From: Piscicola geometra
Lineage: Eukaryota; Annelida; Clitellata; Hirudinida; Piscicolidae
Length of the DNA stretch: 64,000 bases
Direction: 5' to 3'
Assembly: GCA_943735955.1 (NCBI GenBank)
Contig: OX030959.1
Span: 9,840,754 to 9,904,753 of the forward strand
The notes under the pieces are model-generated. The model was not told the origin of the DNA and did not search any database. It saw only the letters and a program-made list of their open reading frames with translations. Position numbers and translations under genes: made by a program. Shown one piece after another: positions 1-12,900 of this stretch; position 1 is the stretch's first letter; each line of letters starts with the position of its first letter.

Positions 1-965
1 AGAGACAAAGAGAAGAAGCAAAGAAAAGAGACAAAGAGAAGAGACAAAGAGAAGAGACAAAGAGAAGAGACAAAGAGAAGAGACAAAGAGAAGATACAAA
101 GAGAAGAGACAAAGAGAAGAGACAAAGAAAAGAGACAAAGAGAAGATACAAAGAGAAGAGACAAAGAGAAGAGACAAAGAGAAGAAGCAAAGAGAAGAAG
201 CAAAGAAAAGAGACAAAGAGAAGAGACAAAGAGAAGAGACAAAGAGAAGAGGCAAAGAGAAGAGACAAAGAGAAGAGACAAAGAGAAGAAGCAAAGAGAA
301 GAGACAAATAGAATAGACAAAGAGAAGAGACAAAGAGAAGAAGCAAAGAAAAGAGACAAAGAGAAGAGACAAAGAGAAGAGACAAAGAGAAGAGACAAAG
401 AGAAGAGACAAAGAGAAGATACAAAGAGAAGAGACAAAGAGAAGAGACAAAGAAAAGAGACAAAGAGAAGATACAAAGAGAAGAGACAAAGAGAAGAGAC
501 AAAGAGAAGAAGCAAAGAGAAGAAGCAAAGAAAAGAGACAAAGAGAAGAGACAAAGAGAAGAGACAAAGAGAAGAGACAAAGAGAAGATACAAAGAGAAG
601 AGACAAAGAGAAGAGACAGAGAAGAGACAAAGAGAAGAGGCAAAGAGAAGAGACAAAGAGAAGGGACAAAGAGAAGAGACAAAGAGAAGAGACAAAGAGA
701 AGAGACAAAGAGAAGAGACAAAGAGAAGAAGCAAAAAGAAGAGACAAAGAAAAGAGGCAAAGAGAAGAGACAAAGAGAAGAGACAAAGAGAAGAGACAAA
801 GAGAAGAGGCAAAGAGAAGAGACAAAGAGAAGAGACAAAGAGAAGAGACAAAGAGAAGAGACAAAGAGAAGAGACAAAGAGAAGAGACAAAGAGAAGAGG
901 CAAAGAGAAGAGACAAAGAGAAGGGACAAAGAGAAGAGACAAAGAGAAGGGACAAAGAGAAGAGA
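1..965 (+). repeat. Partial higher-order unit at the left edge
   Basis: This stretch is the downstream part of a unit of the same family as those that follow. It carries an 11-bp monomer with its C at 617, 349 bp before the GGAG-type landmark at 966. The same 349-bp spacing precedes the landmarks at 5316, 7650 and 9932 (11-mers at 4967, 7301 and 9583). It holds only satellite monomers, and the left end of its unit lies outside the window. Confidence 0.8.
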
Positions 966-3152
966 CAAAGAGGAGAGACAAAGAGAAGAGACAAAGAGAA
1001 GAAGCAAAAAGAAGAGACAAAGAAAAGAGGCAAAGAGAAGAGACAAAGAGAAGAGACAAAGAGAAGAAGCAAAGAAAAGAGACAAAGAGAAGAGACAAAG
1101 AGAAGAGACAGAGAAGAGACAAAGAGAAGAGGCAAAGAGAAGAGACAAAGAGAAGGGACAAAGAGAAGAGACAAAGAGAAGAGACAAAGAGAAGAGGCAA
1201 AGAGAAGAGACAAAGAGAAGAGACAAAGAGAAGAGACAAAGAGAAGAGGCAAAGAGAAGAGACAAAGAGAAGAGACAAAGAGAAGGGACAAAGAGAAGAG
1301 ACAAATAAAAGAGGCAAAGATAAGATACAAAGAGAAGAAACAAAGAGAAGAGACAAAGAGAAGAGACAAAGAGAAGAGGCAAAGAAAAGAGACAAAGAGA
1401 AGAGACAAAGAGAAGAGACAAAGAGAAGAGACAAAGAGAAGAGACAAAGAGAAGAAGCAAAGAAAAGAGACAAAGAGAAGAGACAAAGAGAAGAAACAAA
1501 GAGAAGAGACAAAGAGAAGATACAAAGAGAAGAGACAAAGAGAAGAGACAAAGAAAAGAGACAAAGAAAAGAGACAAAGAGAAGATACAAAGAGAAGAGA
1601 CAAAGAGAAGAGACAAAGAGAAGAAGCAAAAAGAAGAAGCAAAGAAAAGAGACAAAGAGAAGAGACAAAGAAAAGATACAAAGAGAAGAGACAAAGAGAA
1701 GAGACAAAGAGAAGAGACAAAGAGAAGAGGCAAAGAGAAGAGGCAAAGAGAAGGGACAAAGAGAAGAGACAAAGAGAAGAGACAAAGAGAAGAGACAAAG
1801 AGAAGAGACAAAGAGAAGAGACAAAGAGAAGAGACAAAGAGAAGAAACAAAGAGAAGAGACAAAGAGAAGAGACAACAAGAAAAGACAAAGAGAAGAGAC
1901 AAAGAGAAGAGACAAAGAGAAGATACAAAAAGAAGAGACAAAGAGAAGAGACAAAGAGAAGAGACAAAGAGAAGAGACAAAGAGAAGAGACAAAGAGAAG
2001 AGACAAAGAGAAGAGACAAAGAGAAGAAGCAAAGAGAAGAAGCAAAGAAAAGAGACAAAGAGAAGAGACAAAGAGAAGAGACAAAGAGAAGAGACAAAGA
2101 GAAGATACAAAGAGAAGAAACAAAGAGAAGAGACAGAGAAGAGACAAAGAGAAGAGGCAAAGAGAAGAGACAAAGAGAAGGGACAAAGAGAAGAGACAAA
2201 GAGAAGAGACAAAGAGAAGAGACAAAGAGAAGAGACAAAGAGAAGAAGCAAAAAGAAGAGACAAAGAAAAGAGGCAAAGAGAAGAGACAAAGAGAAGAGA
2301 CAAAGAGAAGAGGCAAAGAGAAGAGACAAAGAGAAGAGACAAAGAGAAGAAGCAAAGAGAAGAGACAAATAGAATAGACAAAGAGAAGAGACAAAGAGAA
2401 GAAGCAAAGAAAAGAGACAAAGAGAAGAGACAAAGAGAAGAGACAAAGAGAAGAGACAAAGAGAAGAGACAAAGAGAAGAAGCAAAGAGAAGAAGCAAAG
2501 AAAAGAGACAAAGAGAAGAGACAAAGAGAAGAGACAAAGAGAAGAGACAAAGAGAAGATACAAAGAGAAGAAACAAAGAGAAGAGACAGAGAAGAGACAA
2601 AGAGAAGAGGCAAAGAGAAGAGACAAAGAGAAGGGACAAAGAGAAGAGACAAAGAGAAGAGACAAAGAGAAGAGACAAAGAGAAGAGACAAAGAGAAGAA
2701 GCAAAGAGAAGAAGCAAAGAAAAGAGACAAAGAGAAGAGACAAAGAGAAGAGACAAAGAGAAGAGACAAAGAGAAGATACAAAGAGAAGAGACAAAGAGA
2801 AGAGACAGAGAAGAGACAAAGAGAAGAGGCAAAGAGAAGATACAAAGAGAAGAGACAAAGAGAAGAGACAGAGAAGAGACAAAGAGAAGAGGCAAAGAGA
2901 AGAGACAAAGAGAAGGGACAAAGAGAAGAGACAAAGAGAAGAGACAAAGAGAAGAGACAAAGAGAAGAGACAAAGAGAAGAGACAAAGAGAAGAGGCAAA
3001 GAGAAGAGACAAAGAGAAGAGACAAAGAGAAGAGACAAAGAGAAGAGACAAAGAGAAGAGACAAAGAGAAGAGACAAAGAGAAGAGGCAAAGAGAAGAGA
3101 CAAAGAGAAGGGACAAAGAGAAGAGACAAAGAGAAGGGACAAAGAGAAGAGA
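966..3152 (+). repeat. Higher-order repeat unit I-1 (2,187 bp)
   Basis: The unit runs from one GGAG-type monomer (CAAAGAGGAGAGA, C at 966) to the next at 3153. It begins with a 336-bp core ending at the landmark CAAATAAAAGAGG at 1302, with an 11-mer 143 bp into the core (C at 1109). A rare monomer CAACAAGAAAAGA at 1874 recurs exactly 2,187 bp later at 4061. Five 11-bp monomers (1109, 2134, 2587, 2806, 2869) plus 164 13-mers add up to 2,187. The right part contains an extra 11-mer module that sibling units lack. Confidence 0.85.
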
Positions 3153-5315
3153 CAAAGAGGAGAGACAAAGAGAAGAGACAAAGAGAAGAAGCAAAAAGAA
3201 GAGACAAAGAAAAGAGGCAAAGAGAAGAGACAAAGAGAAGAGACAAAGAGAAGAAGCAAAGAAAAGAGACAAAGAGAAGAGACAAAGAGAAGAGACAGAG
3301 AAGAGACAAAGAGAAGAGGCAAAGAGAAGAGACAAAGAGAAGGGACAAAGAGAAGAGACAAAGAGAAGAGACAAAGAGAAGAGGCAAAGAGAAGAGACAA
3401 AGAGAAGAGACAAAGAGAAGAGACAAAGAGAAGAGGCAAAGAGAAGAGACAAAGAGAAGAGACAAAGAGAAGGGACAAAGAGAAGAGACAAATAAAAGAG
3501 GCAAAGATAAGATACAAAGAGAAGAAACAAAGAGAAGAGACAAAGAGAAGAGACAAAGAGAAAAGGCAAAGAAAAGAGACAAAGAGAAGAGACAAAGAGA
3601 AGAGACAAAGAGAAGAGACAAAGAGAAGAGACAAAGAGAAGAAGCAAAGAAAAGAGACAAAGAGAAGAGACAAAGAGAAGAAACAAAGAGAAGAGACAAA
3701 GAGAAGATACAAAGAGAAGAGACAAAGAGAAGAGACAAAGAAAAGAGACAAAGAAAAGAGACAAAGAGAAGATACAAAGAGAAGAGACAAAGAGAAGAGA
3801 CAAAGAGAAGAAGCAAAAAGAAGAAGCAAAGAAAAGAGACAAAGAGAAGAGACAAAGAAAAGATACAAAGAGAAGAGACAAAGAGAAGAGACAAAGAGAA
3901 GAGACAAAGAGAAGAGGCAAAGAGAAGAGGCAAAGAGAAGGGACAAAGAGAAGAGACAAAGAGAAGAGACAAAGAGAAGAGACAAAGAGAAGAGACAAAG
4001 AGAAGAGACAAAGAGAAGAGACAAAGAGAAGAAACAAAGAGAAGAGACAAAGAGAAGAGACAACAAGAAAAGACAAAGAGAAGAGACAAAGAGAAGAGAC
4101 AAAGAGAAGATACAAAAAGAAGAGACAAAGAGAAGAGACAAAGAGAAGAGACAAAGAGAAGAGACAAAGAGAAGAGACAAAGAGAAGATACAAAGAGAAG
4201 AAACAAAGAGAAGAGACAGAGAAGAGACAAAGAGAAGAGGCAAAGAGAAGAGACAAAGAGAAGGGACAAAGAGAAGAGACAAAGAGAAGAGACAAAGAGA
4301 AGAGACAAAGAGAAGAGACAAAGAGAAGAAGCAAAAAGAAGAGACAAAGAAAAGAGGCAAAGAGAAGAGACAAAGAGAAGAGACAAAGAGAAGAGGCAAA
4401 GAGAAGAGACAAAGAGAAGAGACAAAGAGAAGAAGCAAAGAGAAGAGACAAATAGAATAGACAAAGAGAAGAGACAAAGAGAAGAAGCAAAGAAAAGAGA
4501 CAAAGAGAAGAGACAAAGAGAAGAGACAAAGAGAAGAGACAAAGAGAAGAGACAAAGAGAAGATACAAAGAGAAGAGACAAAGAGAAGAGACAAAGAAAA
4601 GAGACAAAGAGAAGATACAAAGAGAAGAGACAAAGAGAAGAGACAAAGAGAAGAAGCAAAGAAAAGAGACAAAGAGAAGAGACAAAGAGAAGAGACAAAG
4701 AGAAGAAGCAAAGAAAAGAGACAAAGAGAAGAGACAAAGAGAAGATACAAAGAGAAGAGACAAAGAGAAGAGACAGAGAAGAGACAAAGAGAAGAGGCAA
4801 AGAGAAGAGACAAAGAGAAGGGACAAAGAGAAGAGACAAAGAGAAGAGACAAAGAGAAGAGACAAAGAGAAGAGACAAAGAGAAGAAGCAAAAAGAAGAG
4901 ACAAAGAAAAGAGGCAAAGAGAAGAGACAAAGAGAAGATACAAAGAGAAGAGACAAAGAGAAGAGACAGAGAAGAGACAAAGAGAAGAGGCAAAGAGAAG
5001 AGACAAAGAGAAGGGACAAAGAGAAGAGACAAAGAGAAGAGACAAAGAGAAGAGACAAAGAGAAGAGACAAAGAGAAGAAGCAAAAAGAAGAGACAAAGA
5101 AAAGAGGCAAAGAGAAGAGACAAAGAGAAGAGACAAAGAGAAGAGACAAAGAGAAGAGGCAAAGAGAAGAGACAAAGAGAAGAGACAAAGAGAAGAGACA
5201 AAGAGAAGAGACAAAGAGAAGAGACAAAGAGAAGAGACAAAGAGAAGAGGCAAAGAGAAGAGACAAAGAGAAGGGACAAAGAGAAGAGACAAAGAGAAGG
5301 GACAAAGAGAAGAGA
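3153..5315 (+). repeat. Higher-order repeat unit I-2 (2,163 bp)
   Basis: This is the second unit of the same family. The 336-bp core is kept (GGAG landmark 3153, 11-mer 3296, T-bearing landmark 3489). The stretch after 3508 matches unit I-1 closely; one visible change is a GAAAAGG in place of GAAGAGG near 3570. After the rare CAACAAG monomer at 4061 the next 11-mer comes 156 bp later (4217), against 260 bp in I-1, so eight monomers are missing here. Four 11-mers (3296, 4217, 4774, 4967) fit the total length. Confidence 0.85.
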
Positions 5316-7649
5316 CAAAGAGGAGAGACAAAGAGAAGAGACAAAGAGAAGAAGCAAATAGAAGAGACAAAGAAAAGAGGCAAAGAGAAGAGACAAAGAG
5401 AAGAGACAAAGAGAAGAAGCAAAGAAAAGAGACAAAGAGAAGACACAAAGAGAAGAGACAGAGAAGAGACAAAGAGAAGAGGCAAAGAGAAGAGACAAAG
5501 AGAAGGGACAAAGAGAAGAGACAAAGAGAAGAGACAAAGAGAAGAGGCAAAGAGAAGAGACAAAGAGAAGAGACAAAGAGAAGAGACAAAGAGAAGAGGC
5601 AAAGAGAAGAGACAAAGAGAAGAGACAAAGAGAAGGGACAAAGAGAAGAGACAAATAGAAGAGGCCAAGATAAGATACAAAGAGAAGAAACAAAGAGAAG
5701 AGACAAAGAGAAGAGACAAAGAGAAGAGGCAAAGAAAAGAGACAAAGAGAAGAGACAAAGAGAAGAGACAAAGAGAAGAGACAAAGAGAAGAGACAAAGA
5801 AAAGAGACAAAGAAAAGAGACAAAGAGAAGATACAAAGAGAAGAGACAAAGAGAAGAGACAAAGAGAAGAAGCAAAAAGAAGAAGCAAAGAAAAGAGACA
5901 AAGAGAAGAGACAAAGAAAAGATACAAAGAGAAGAGACAAAGAGAAGAGGCAAAGAGAAGAGACAAAGAGAAGAGACAAAGAGAAGAGACAAAGAGAAGA
6001 GACAAAGAGAAGAGACAAAGAGAAGAAACAAAGAGAAGAGACAAAGAGAAGATACAAAGAGAAGAGACAAAGAGAAGAGACAAAGAAAAGAGACAAAGAA
6101 AAGAGACAAAGAGAAGATACAAAGAGAAGAGACAAAGAGAAGAGACAAAGAGAAGAAGCAAAAAGAAGAAGCAAAGAAAAGAGACAAAGAGAAGAGACAA
6201 AGAAAAGATACAAAGAGAAGAGACAAAGAGAAGAGGCAAAGAGAAGAGACAAAGAGAAGAGACAAAGAGAAGAGACAAAGAGAAGAGACAAAGAGAAGAG
6301 ACAAAGAGAAGAAGCAAAAAGAAGAAGCAAAGAAAAGAGACAAAGAGAAGAGACAAAGATAAGATACAAAGAGAAGATACAAAGAGAAGAGACAAAGAGA
6401 AGAGACAAAGAGAAGAGACAAAGAGAAGATACAAAGAGAAGAGACAAAGAGAAGAGACAAAGAGAAGAGACAAAGAGAAGAGACAAAGAGAAGAAGCAAA
6501 GAGAAGAAGCAAAGAAAAGAGACAAAGAGAAGATACAAAAAGAAGAGACAAAGAGAAGAGACAAAGAGAAGAGACAAAGAGAAGAGACAAAGAGAAGAGA
6601 CAAAGAGAAGAGACAAAGAGAAGAGACAAAGAGAAGAAGCAAAGAGAAGAAGCAAAGAAAAGAGACAAAGAGAAGAGACAAAGAGAAGAGACAAAGAGAA
6701 GATACAAAGAGAAGATACAAAGAGAAGAGACAGAGAAGAGACAAAGAGAAGAGGCAAAGAGAAGAGACAAAGAGAAGGGACAAAGAGAAGAGACAAAGAG
6801 AAGAGACAAAGAGAAGAGACAAAGAGAAGAGACAAAGAGAAGAAGCAAAAAGAAGAGACAAAGAAAAGAGGTAAAGAGAAGAGACAAAGAGAAGAGACAA
6901 AGAGAAGAGGCAAAGAGAAGAGACAAAGAGTAGAGACAAAGAGAAGAAGCAAAGAGAAGAGACAAATAGAATAGACAAAGAGAAGAGACAAAGAGAAGAA
7001 GCAAAGAAAAGAGACAAAGAGAAGAGACAAAGAGAAGAGACAAAGAGAAGAGACAAAGAGAAGAGACAAAGAGAAGATACAAAGAGAAGAGACAAAGAGA
7101 AGAGACAAAGAAAAGAGACAAAGAGAAGATACAAAGAGAAGAGACAAAGAGAAGAGACAAAGAGAAGAAGCAAAGAGAAGAAGCAAAGAAAAGAGACAAA
7201 GAGAAGAGACAAAGAGAAGAGACAAAGAGAAGAAGCAAAGAAAAGAGACAAAGAGAAGAGACAAAGAGAAGATACAAAGAGAAGAGACAAAGAGAAGAGA
7301 CAGAGAAGAGACAAAGAGAAGAGGCAAAGAGAAGAGACAAAGAGAAGGGACAAAGAGAAGAGACAAAGAGAAGAGACAAAGAGAAGAGACAAAGAGAAGA
7401 GACAAAGAGAAGAAGCAAAAAGAAGAGACAAAGAAAAGAGGCAAAGAGAATAGACAAAGAGAAGAGACAAAGAGAAGAGACAAAGAGAAGAGGCAAAGAG
7501 AAGAGACAAAGAGAAGAGACAAAGAGAAGAGACAAGGAGAAGAGACAAAGAGAAGAGACAAAGAGAAGAGACAAAGAGAAGAGGCAAAGAGAAGAGACAA
7601 AGAGAAGGGACAAAGAGAAGAGACAAAGAGAAGGGACAAAGAGAAGAGA
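5316..7649 (+). repeat. Higher-order repeat unit I-3 (2,334 bp)
   Basis: The core is 336 bp again (5316 to 5652, 11-mer at 5459). Private variants include an ACACAAAG change at about 5444, a GGCCAAGA change just after 5660, and a C-to-T change giving AGGTAAAG at about 6872. The unit contains three 11-mers (5459, 6731, 7301), which is the number needed for 2,334 bp with 13-mers otherwise. Confidence 0.85.
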
Positions 7650-9931
7650 CAAAGAGGAGAGACAAAGAGAAGAGACAAAGAGAAGAAGCAAAAAGAAGAG
7701 ACAAAGAAAAGAGGCAAAGAGAAGAGACAAAGAGAAGAGACAAAGAGAAGAAGCAAAGAAAAGAGACAAAGAGAAGAGACAAAGAGAAGAGACAGAGAAG
7801 AGACAAAGAGAAGAGGCAAAGAGAAGAGACAAAGAGAAGGGACAAAGAGAAGAGACAAAGAGAAGAGACAAAGAGAAGAGGCAAAGAGAAGAGACAAAGA
7901 GAAGAGACAAAGAGAAGAGACAAAGAGAAGAGGCAAAGAGAAGAGACAAAGAGAAGAGACAAAGAGAAGGGACAAAGAGAAGAGACAATTAGAAGAGGCA
8001 AAGATAAGATACAAAGAGAAGAAACAAAGAGAAGAGACAAAGAGAAGAGACAAAGAGAAGAGGCAAAGAAAAGAGACAAAGAGAAGAGACAAAGAGAAGA
8101 GACAAAGAGAAGAGACAAAGAGAAGAGACAAAGAGAAGAAGCAAAGAAAAGAGACAAAGAGAAGAGACAAAGAGAAGAAACAAAGAGAAGAGACAAAGAG
8201 AAGATACAAAGAGAAGAGACAAAGAGAAGAGACAAAGAAAAGAGACAAAGAAAAGAGACAAAGAGAAGATACAAAGAGAAGAGACAAAGAGAAGAGACAA
8301 AGAGAAGAAGCAAAAAGAAGAAGCAAAGAAAAGAGACAAAGAGAAGAGACAAAGAAAAGATACAAAGAGAAGAGACAAAGAGAAGAGGCAAAGAGAAGAG
8401 ACAAAGAGAAGAGACAAAGAGAAGAGACAAAGAGAAGAGACAAAGAGAAGAGACAAAGAGAAGAAGCAAAGAGAAGAAGCAAAGAAAAGAGACAAAGAGA
8501 AGAGACAAAGATAAGATACAAAGAGAAGATACAAAGAGAAGAGACAAAGAGAAGAGACAAAGAGAAGAGACAAAGAGAAGATACAAAGAGAAGAGACAAA
8601 GAGAAGAGACAAAGAGAAGAGACAAAGAGAAGAGACAAAGAGAAGAAGCAAAGAGAAGAAGCAAAGAAAAGAGACAAAGAGAAGATACAAAAAGAAGAGA
8701 CAAAGAGAAGAGACAAAGAGAAGAGACAAAGAGAAGAGACAAAGAGAAGAGACAACAAGAAAAGACAAAGAGAAGAGACAAAGAGAAGAGACAAAGAGAA
8801 GATACAAAAAGAAGAGACAAAGAGAAGAGACAAAGAGAAGAGACAAAGAGAAGAGACAAAGAGAAGAGACAAAGAGAAGAGACAAAGAGAAGAGACAAAG
8901 AGAAGAAGCAAAGAGAAGAAGCAAAGAAAAGAGACAAAGAGAAGAGACAAAGAGAAGAGACAAAGAGAAGATACAAAGAGAAGAAACAAAGAGAAGAGAC
9001 AGAGAAAAGACAAAGAGAAGAGGCAAAGAGAAGAGACAAAGAGAAGGGACAAAGAGAAGAGACAAAGAGAAGAGACAAAGAGAAGAGACAAAGAGAAGAG
9101 ACAAAGAGAAGAGACAAAGAGAAGAAGCAAAAAGAAGAGACAAAGAAAAGAGGCAAAGAGAAGAGACAAAGAGAAGAGACAAAGAGAAGAGGCAAAGAGA
9201 AGAGACAAAGAGAAGAGACAAAGAGAAGAAGCAAAGAGAAGAGACAAATAGAATAGACAAAGAGAAGAGACAAAGAGAAGAAGCAAAGAAAAGAGACAAA
9301 GAGAAGAGACAAAGAGAAGAGACAAAGAGAAGAGACAAAGAGAAGAGACAAAGAGAAGATACAAAGAGAAGAGACAAAGAGAAGAGACAAAGAAAAGAGA
9401 CAAAGAGAAGATACAAAGAGAAGAGACAAAGAGAAGAGACAAAGAGAAGAAGCAAAGAGAAGAAGCAAAGAAAAGAGACAAAGAGAAGAGACAAAGAGAA
9501 GAGACAAAGAGAAGAAGCAAAGAAAAGAGACAAAGAGAAGAGACAAAGAGAAGATACAAAGAGAAGAGACAAAGAGAAGAGACAGAGAAGAGACAAAGAG
9601 AAGAGGCAAAGAGAAGAGACAAAGAGAAGGGACAAAGAGAAGAGACAAAGAGAAGAGACAAAGAGAAGAGACAAAGAGAAGAGACAAAGAGAAGAAGCAA
9701 AAAGAAGAGACAAAGAAAAGAGGCAAAGAGAAGAGACAAAGAGAAGAGACAAAGAGAAGAGACAAAGAGAAGAGGCAAAGAGAAGAGACAAAGAGAAGAG
9801 ACAAAGAGAAGAGACAAAGAGAAGAGACAAAGAGAAGAGACAAAGAGAAGAGACAAAGAGAAGAGGCAAAGAGAAGAGACAAAGAGAAGGGACAAAGAGA
9901 AGAGACAAAGAGAAGGGACAAAGAGAAGAGA
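7650..9931 (+). repeat. Higher-order repeat unit I-4 (2,282 bp)
   Basis: The core runs from 7650 to 7986 (336 bp, 11-mer at 7793). The T-bearing landmark has mutated to CAATTAG at 7986-7992, which creates the first minus-strand stop codon (TAA, 7989-7991). The rare CAACAAG monomer appears at 8753. The 11-mers at 7793, about 8999 and 9583 satisfy the length arithmetic. Confidence 0.85.
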
Positions 9932-12900
9932 CAAAGAGGAGAGACAAAGAGAAGAGACAAAGAGAAGAAGCAAAAAGAAGAGACAAAGAAAAGAGGCAAA
10001 GAGAAGAGACAAAGAGAAGAGACAAAGAGAAGAAGCAAAGAAAAGAGACAAAGAGAAGAGACAAAGAGAAGAGACAGAGAAGAGACAAAGAGAAGAGGCA
10101 AAGAGAAGAGACAAAGAGAAGGGACAAAGAGAAGAGACAAAGAGAAGAGACAAAGAGAAGAGGCAAAGAGAAGAGACAAAGAGAAGAGACAAAGAGAAGA
10201 GACAAAGAGAAGAGGCAAAGAGAAGAGACAAAGAGAAGAGACAAAGAGAAGGGACAAAGAGAAGAGACAAATAGAAGAGGCAAAGATAAGATACAAAGAG
10301 AAGAAACAAAGAGAAGAGACAAAGAGAAGAGACAAAGAGAAGAGGCAAAGAAAAGAGACAAAGAGAAGAGACAAAGAGAAGAGACAAAGAGAAGAGACAA
10401 AGAGAAGAGACAAAGAAAAGAGACAAAGAAAAGAGACAAAGAGAAGATACAAAGAGAAGAGACAAAGAGAAGAGACAAAGAGAAGAAGCAAAAAGAAGAA
10501 GCAAAGAAAAGAGACAAAGAGAAGAGACAAAGAAAAGATACAAAGAGAAGAGACAAAGAGAAGAGGCAAAGAGAAGAGACAAAGAGAAGAGACAAAGAGA
10601 AGAGACAAAGAGAAGAGACAAAGAGAAGAGACAAAGAGAAGAAACAAAGAGAAGAGACAAAGAGAAGATACAAAGAGAAGAGACAAAGAGAAGAGACAAA
10701 GAAAAGAGACAAAGAAATGAGACAAAGAGAAGATACAAAGAGAAGAGACAAAGAGAAGAGACAAAGAGAAGAAGCAAAAAGAAGAAGCAAAGAAAAGAGA
10801 CAAAGAGAAGAGACAAAGAAAAGATACAAAGAGAAGAGACAAAGAGAAGAGGCAAAGAGAAGAGACAAAGAGAAGAGACAAAGAGAAGAGACAAAGAGAA
10901 GAGACAAAGAGAAGAGACAAAGAGAAGAAGCAAAAAGAAGAAGCAAAGAAAAGAGACAAAGAGAAGAGACAAAGATAAGATACAAAGAGAAGATACAAAG
11001 AGAAGAGACAAAGAGAAGAGACAAAGAGAAGAGACAAAGAGAAGATACAAAGAGAAGAGACAAAGAGAAGAGACAAAGAGAAGAGACAAAGAGAAGAGAC
11101 AAAGAGAAGAAGCAAAGAGAAGAAGCAAAGAAAAGAGACAAAGAGAAGATACAAAAAGAAGAGACAAAGAGAAGAGACAAAGAGAAGAGACAAAGAGAAG
11201 AGACAAAGAGAAGAGACAAAGAGAAGAGACAAAGAGAAGAGACAAAGAGAAGAAGCAAAGAGAAGAAGCAAAGAAAAGAGACAAAGAGAAGAGACAAAGA
11301 GAAGAGACAAAGAGAAGATACAAAGAGAAGATACAAAGAGAAGAGACAGAGAAGAGACAAAGAGAAGAGGCAAAGAGAAGAGACAAAGAGAAGGGACAAA
11401 GAGAAGAGACAAAGAGAAGAGACAAAGAGAAGAGACAAAGAGAAGAGACAAAGAGAAGAAGCAAAAAGAAGAGACAAAGAAAAGAGGCAAAGAGAAGAGA
11501 CAAAGAGAAGAGACAAAGAGAAGAAGCAAAAAGAAGAGACAAAGAAAAGAGGCAAAGAGAAGAGACAAAGAGAAGAGACAAAGAGAAGAGGCAAAGAGAA
11601 GAGACAAAGAGTAGAGACAAAGAGAAGAAGCAAAGAGAAGAGACAAAGAGAAGAGACAAAGAGAAGAGACAAAGAGAAGAGACAAAGAGAAGAAGCAAAA
11701 AGAAGAGACAAAGAAAAGAGGCAAAGAGAAGAGACAAAGAGAAGAGACAAAGAGAAGAGACAAAGAGAAGAGGCAAAGAGAAGAGACAAAGAGAAGAGAC
11801 AAAGAGAAGAGACAAGGAGAAGAGACAAAGAGAAGAGACAAAGAGAAGAGACAAAGAGAAGAGGCAAAGAGAAGAGACAAAGAGAAGAGACAAAGAGGAG
11901 AGACAAAGAGAAGAGACAAAGAGAAGAAGCAAAAAGAAGAGACAAAGAAAAGAGGCAAAGAGAAGAGACAAAGAGAAGAGACAAAGAGAAGAAGCAAATA
12001 AAAGAGACAAAGAGAAGAGACAAAGAGAAGAGACAGAGAAGAGACAAAGAGAAGAGGCAAAGAGAAGAGACAAAGAGAAGGGACAAAGAGAAGAGACAAA
12101 GAGAAGAGACAAAGAGAAGAGGCAAAGAGAAGAGACAAAGAGAAGAGACAAAGAGAAGAGACAAAGAGAAGAGGCAAAGAGAAGAGACAAAGAGAAGAGA
12201 CAAAGAGAAGGGACAAAGAGAAGAGACAAAGAGAAGAGACAAAGAGAAGAGACAAAGAGAAGAGACAAAGAGAAGAAGCAAAGAGAAGAAGCAAAGAAAA
12301 GAGACAAAGAGAAGATACAAAAAGAAGAGACAAAGAGAAGAGACAAATAGAATAGACAAAGAGAAGAGACAAAGAGAAGAAGCAAAGAAAAGAGACAAAG
12401 AGAAGAGACAAAGAGAAGAGACAAAGAGAAGAGACAAAGAGAAGAGACAAAGAGAAGATACAAAGAGAAGAGACAAAGAGAAGAGACAAAGAAAAGAGAC
12501 AAAGAGAAGATACAAAGAGAAGAGACAAAGAGAAGAGACAAAGAGAAGAAGCAAAGAGAAGAAGCAAAGAAAAGAGACAAAGAGAAGAGACAAAGAAAAG
12601 AGACAAAGAGAAGAAGCAAAGAAAAGAGACAAAGAGAAGAGACAAAGAGAAGATACAAAGAGAAGAGACAAAGAGAAGAGACAGAGAAGAGACAAAGAGA
12701 AGAGGCAAAGAGAAGAGACAAAGAGAAGGGACAAAGAGAAGAGACAAAGAGAAGAGACAAAGAGAAGAGACAAAGAGAAGAGACAAAGAGAAGAAGCAAA
12801 AAGAAGAGACAAAGAAAAGAGGCAAAGAGAAGAGACAAAGAGAAGAGACAAAGAGAAGAGACAAAGAGAAGAGGCAAAGAGAAGAGACAAAGAGAAGAGA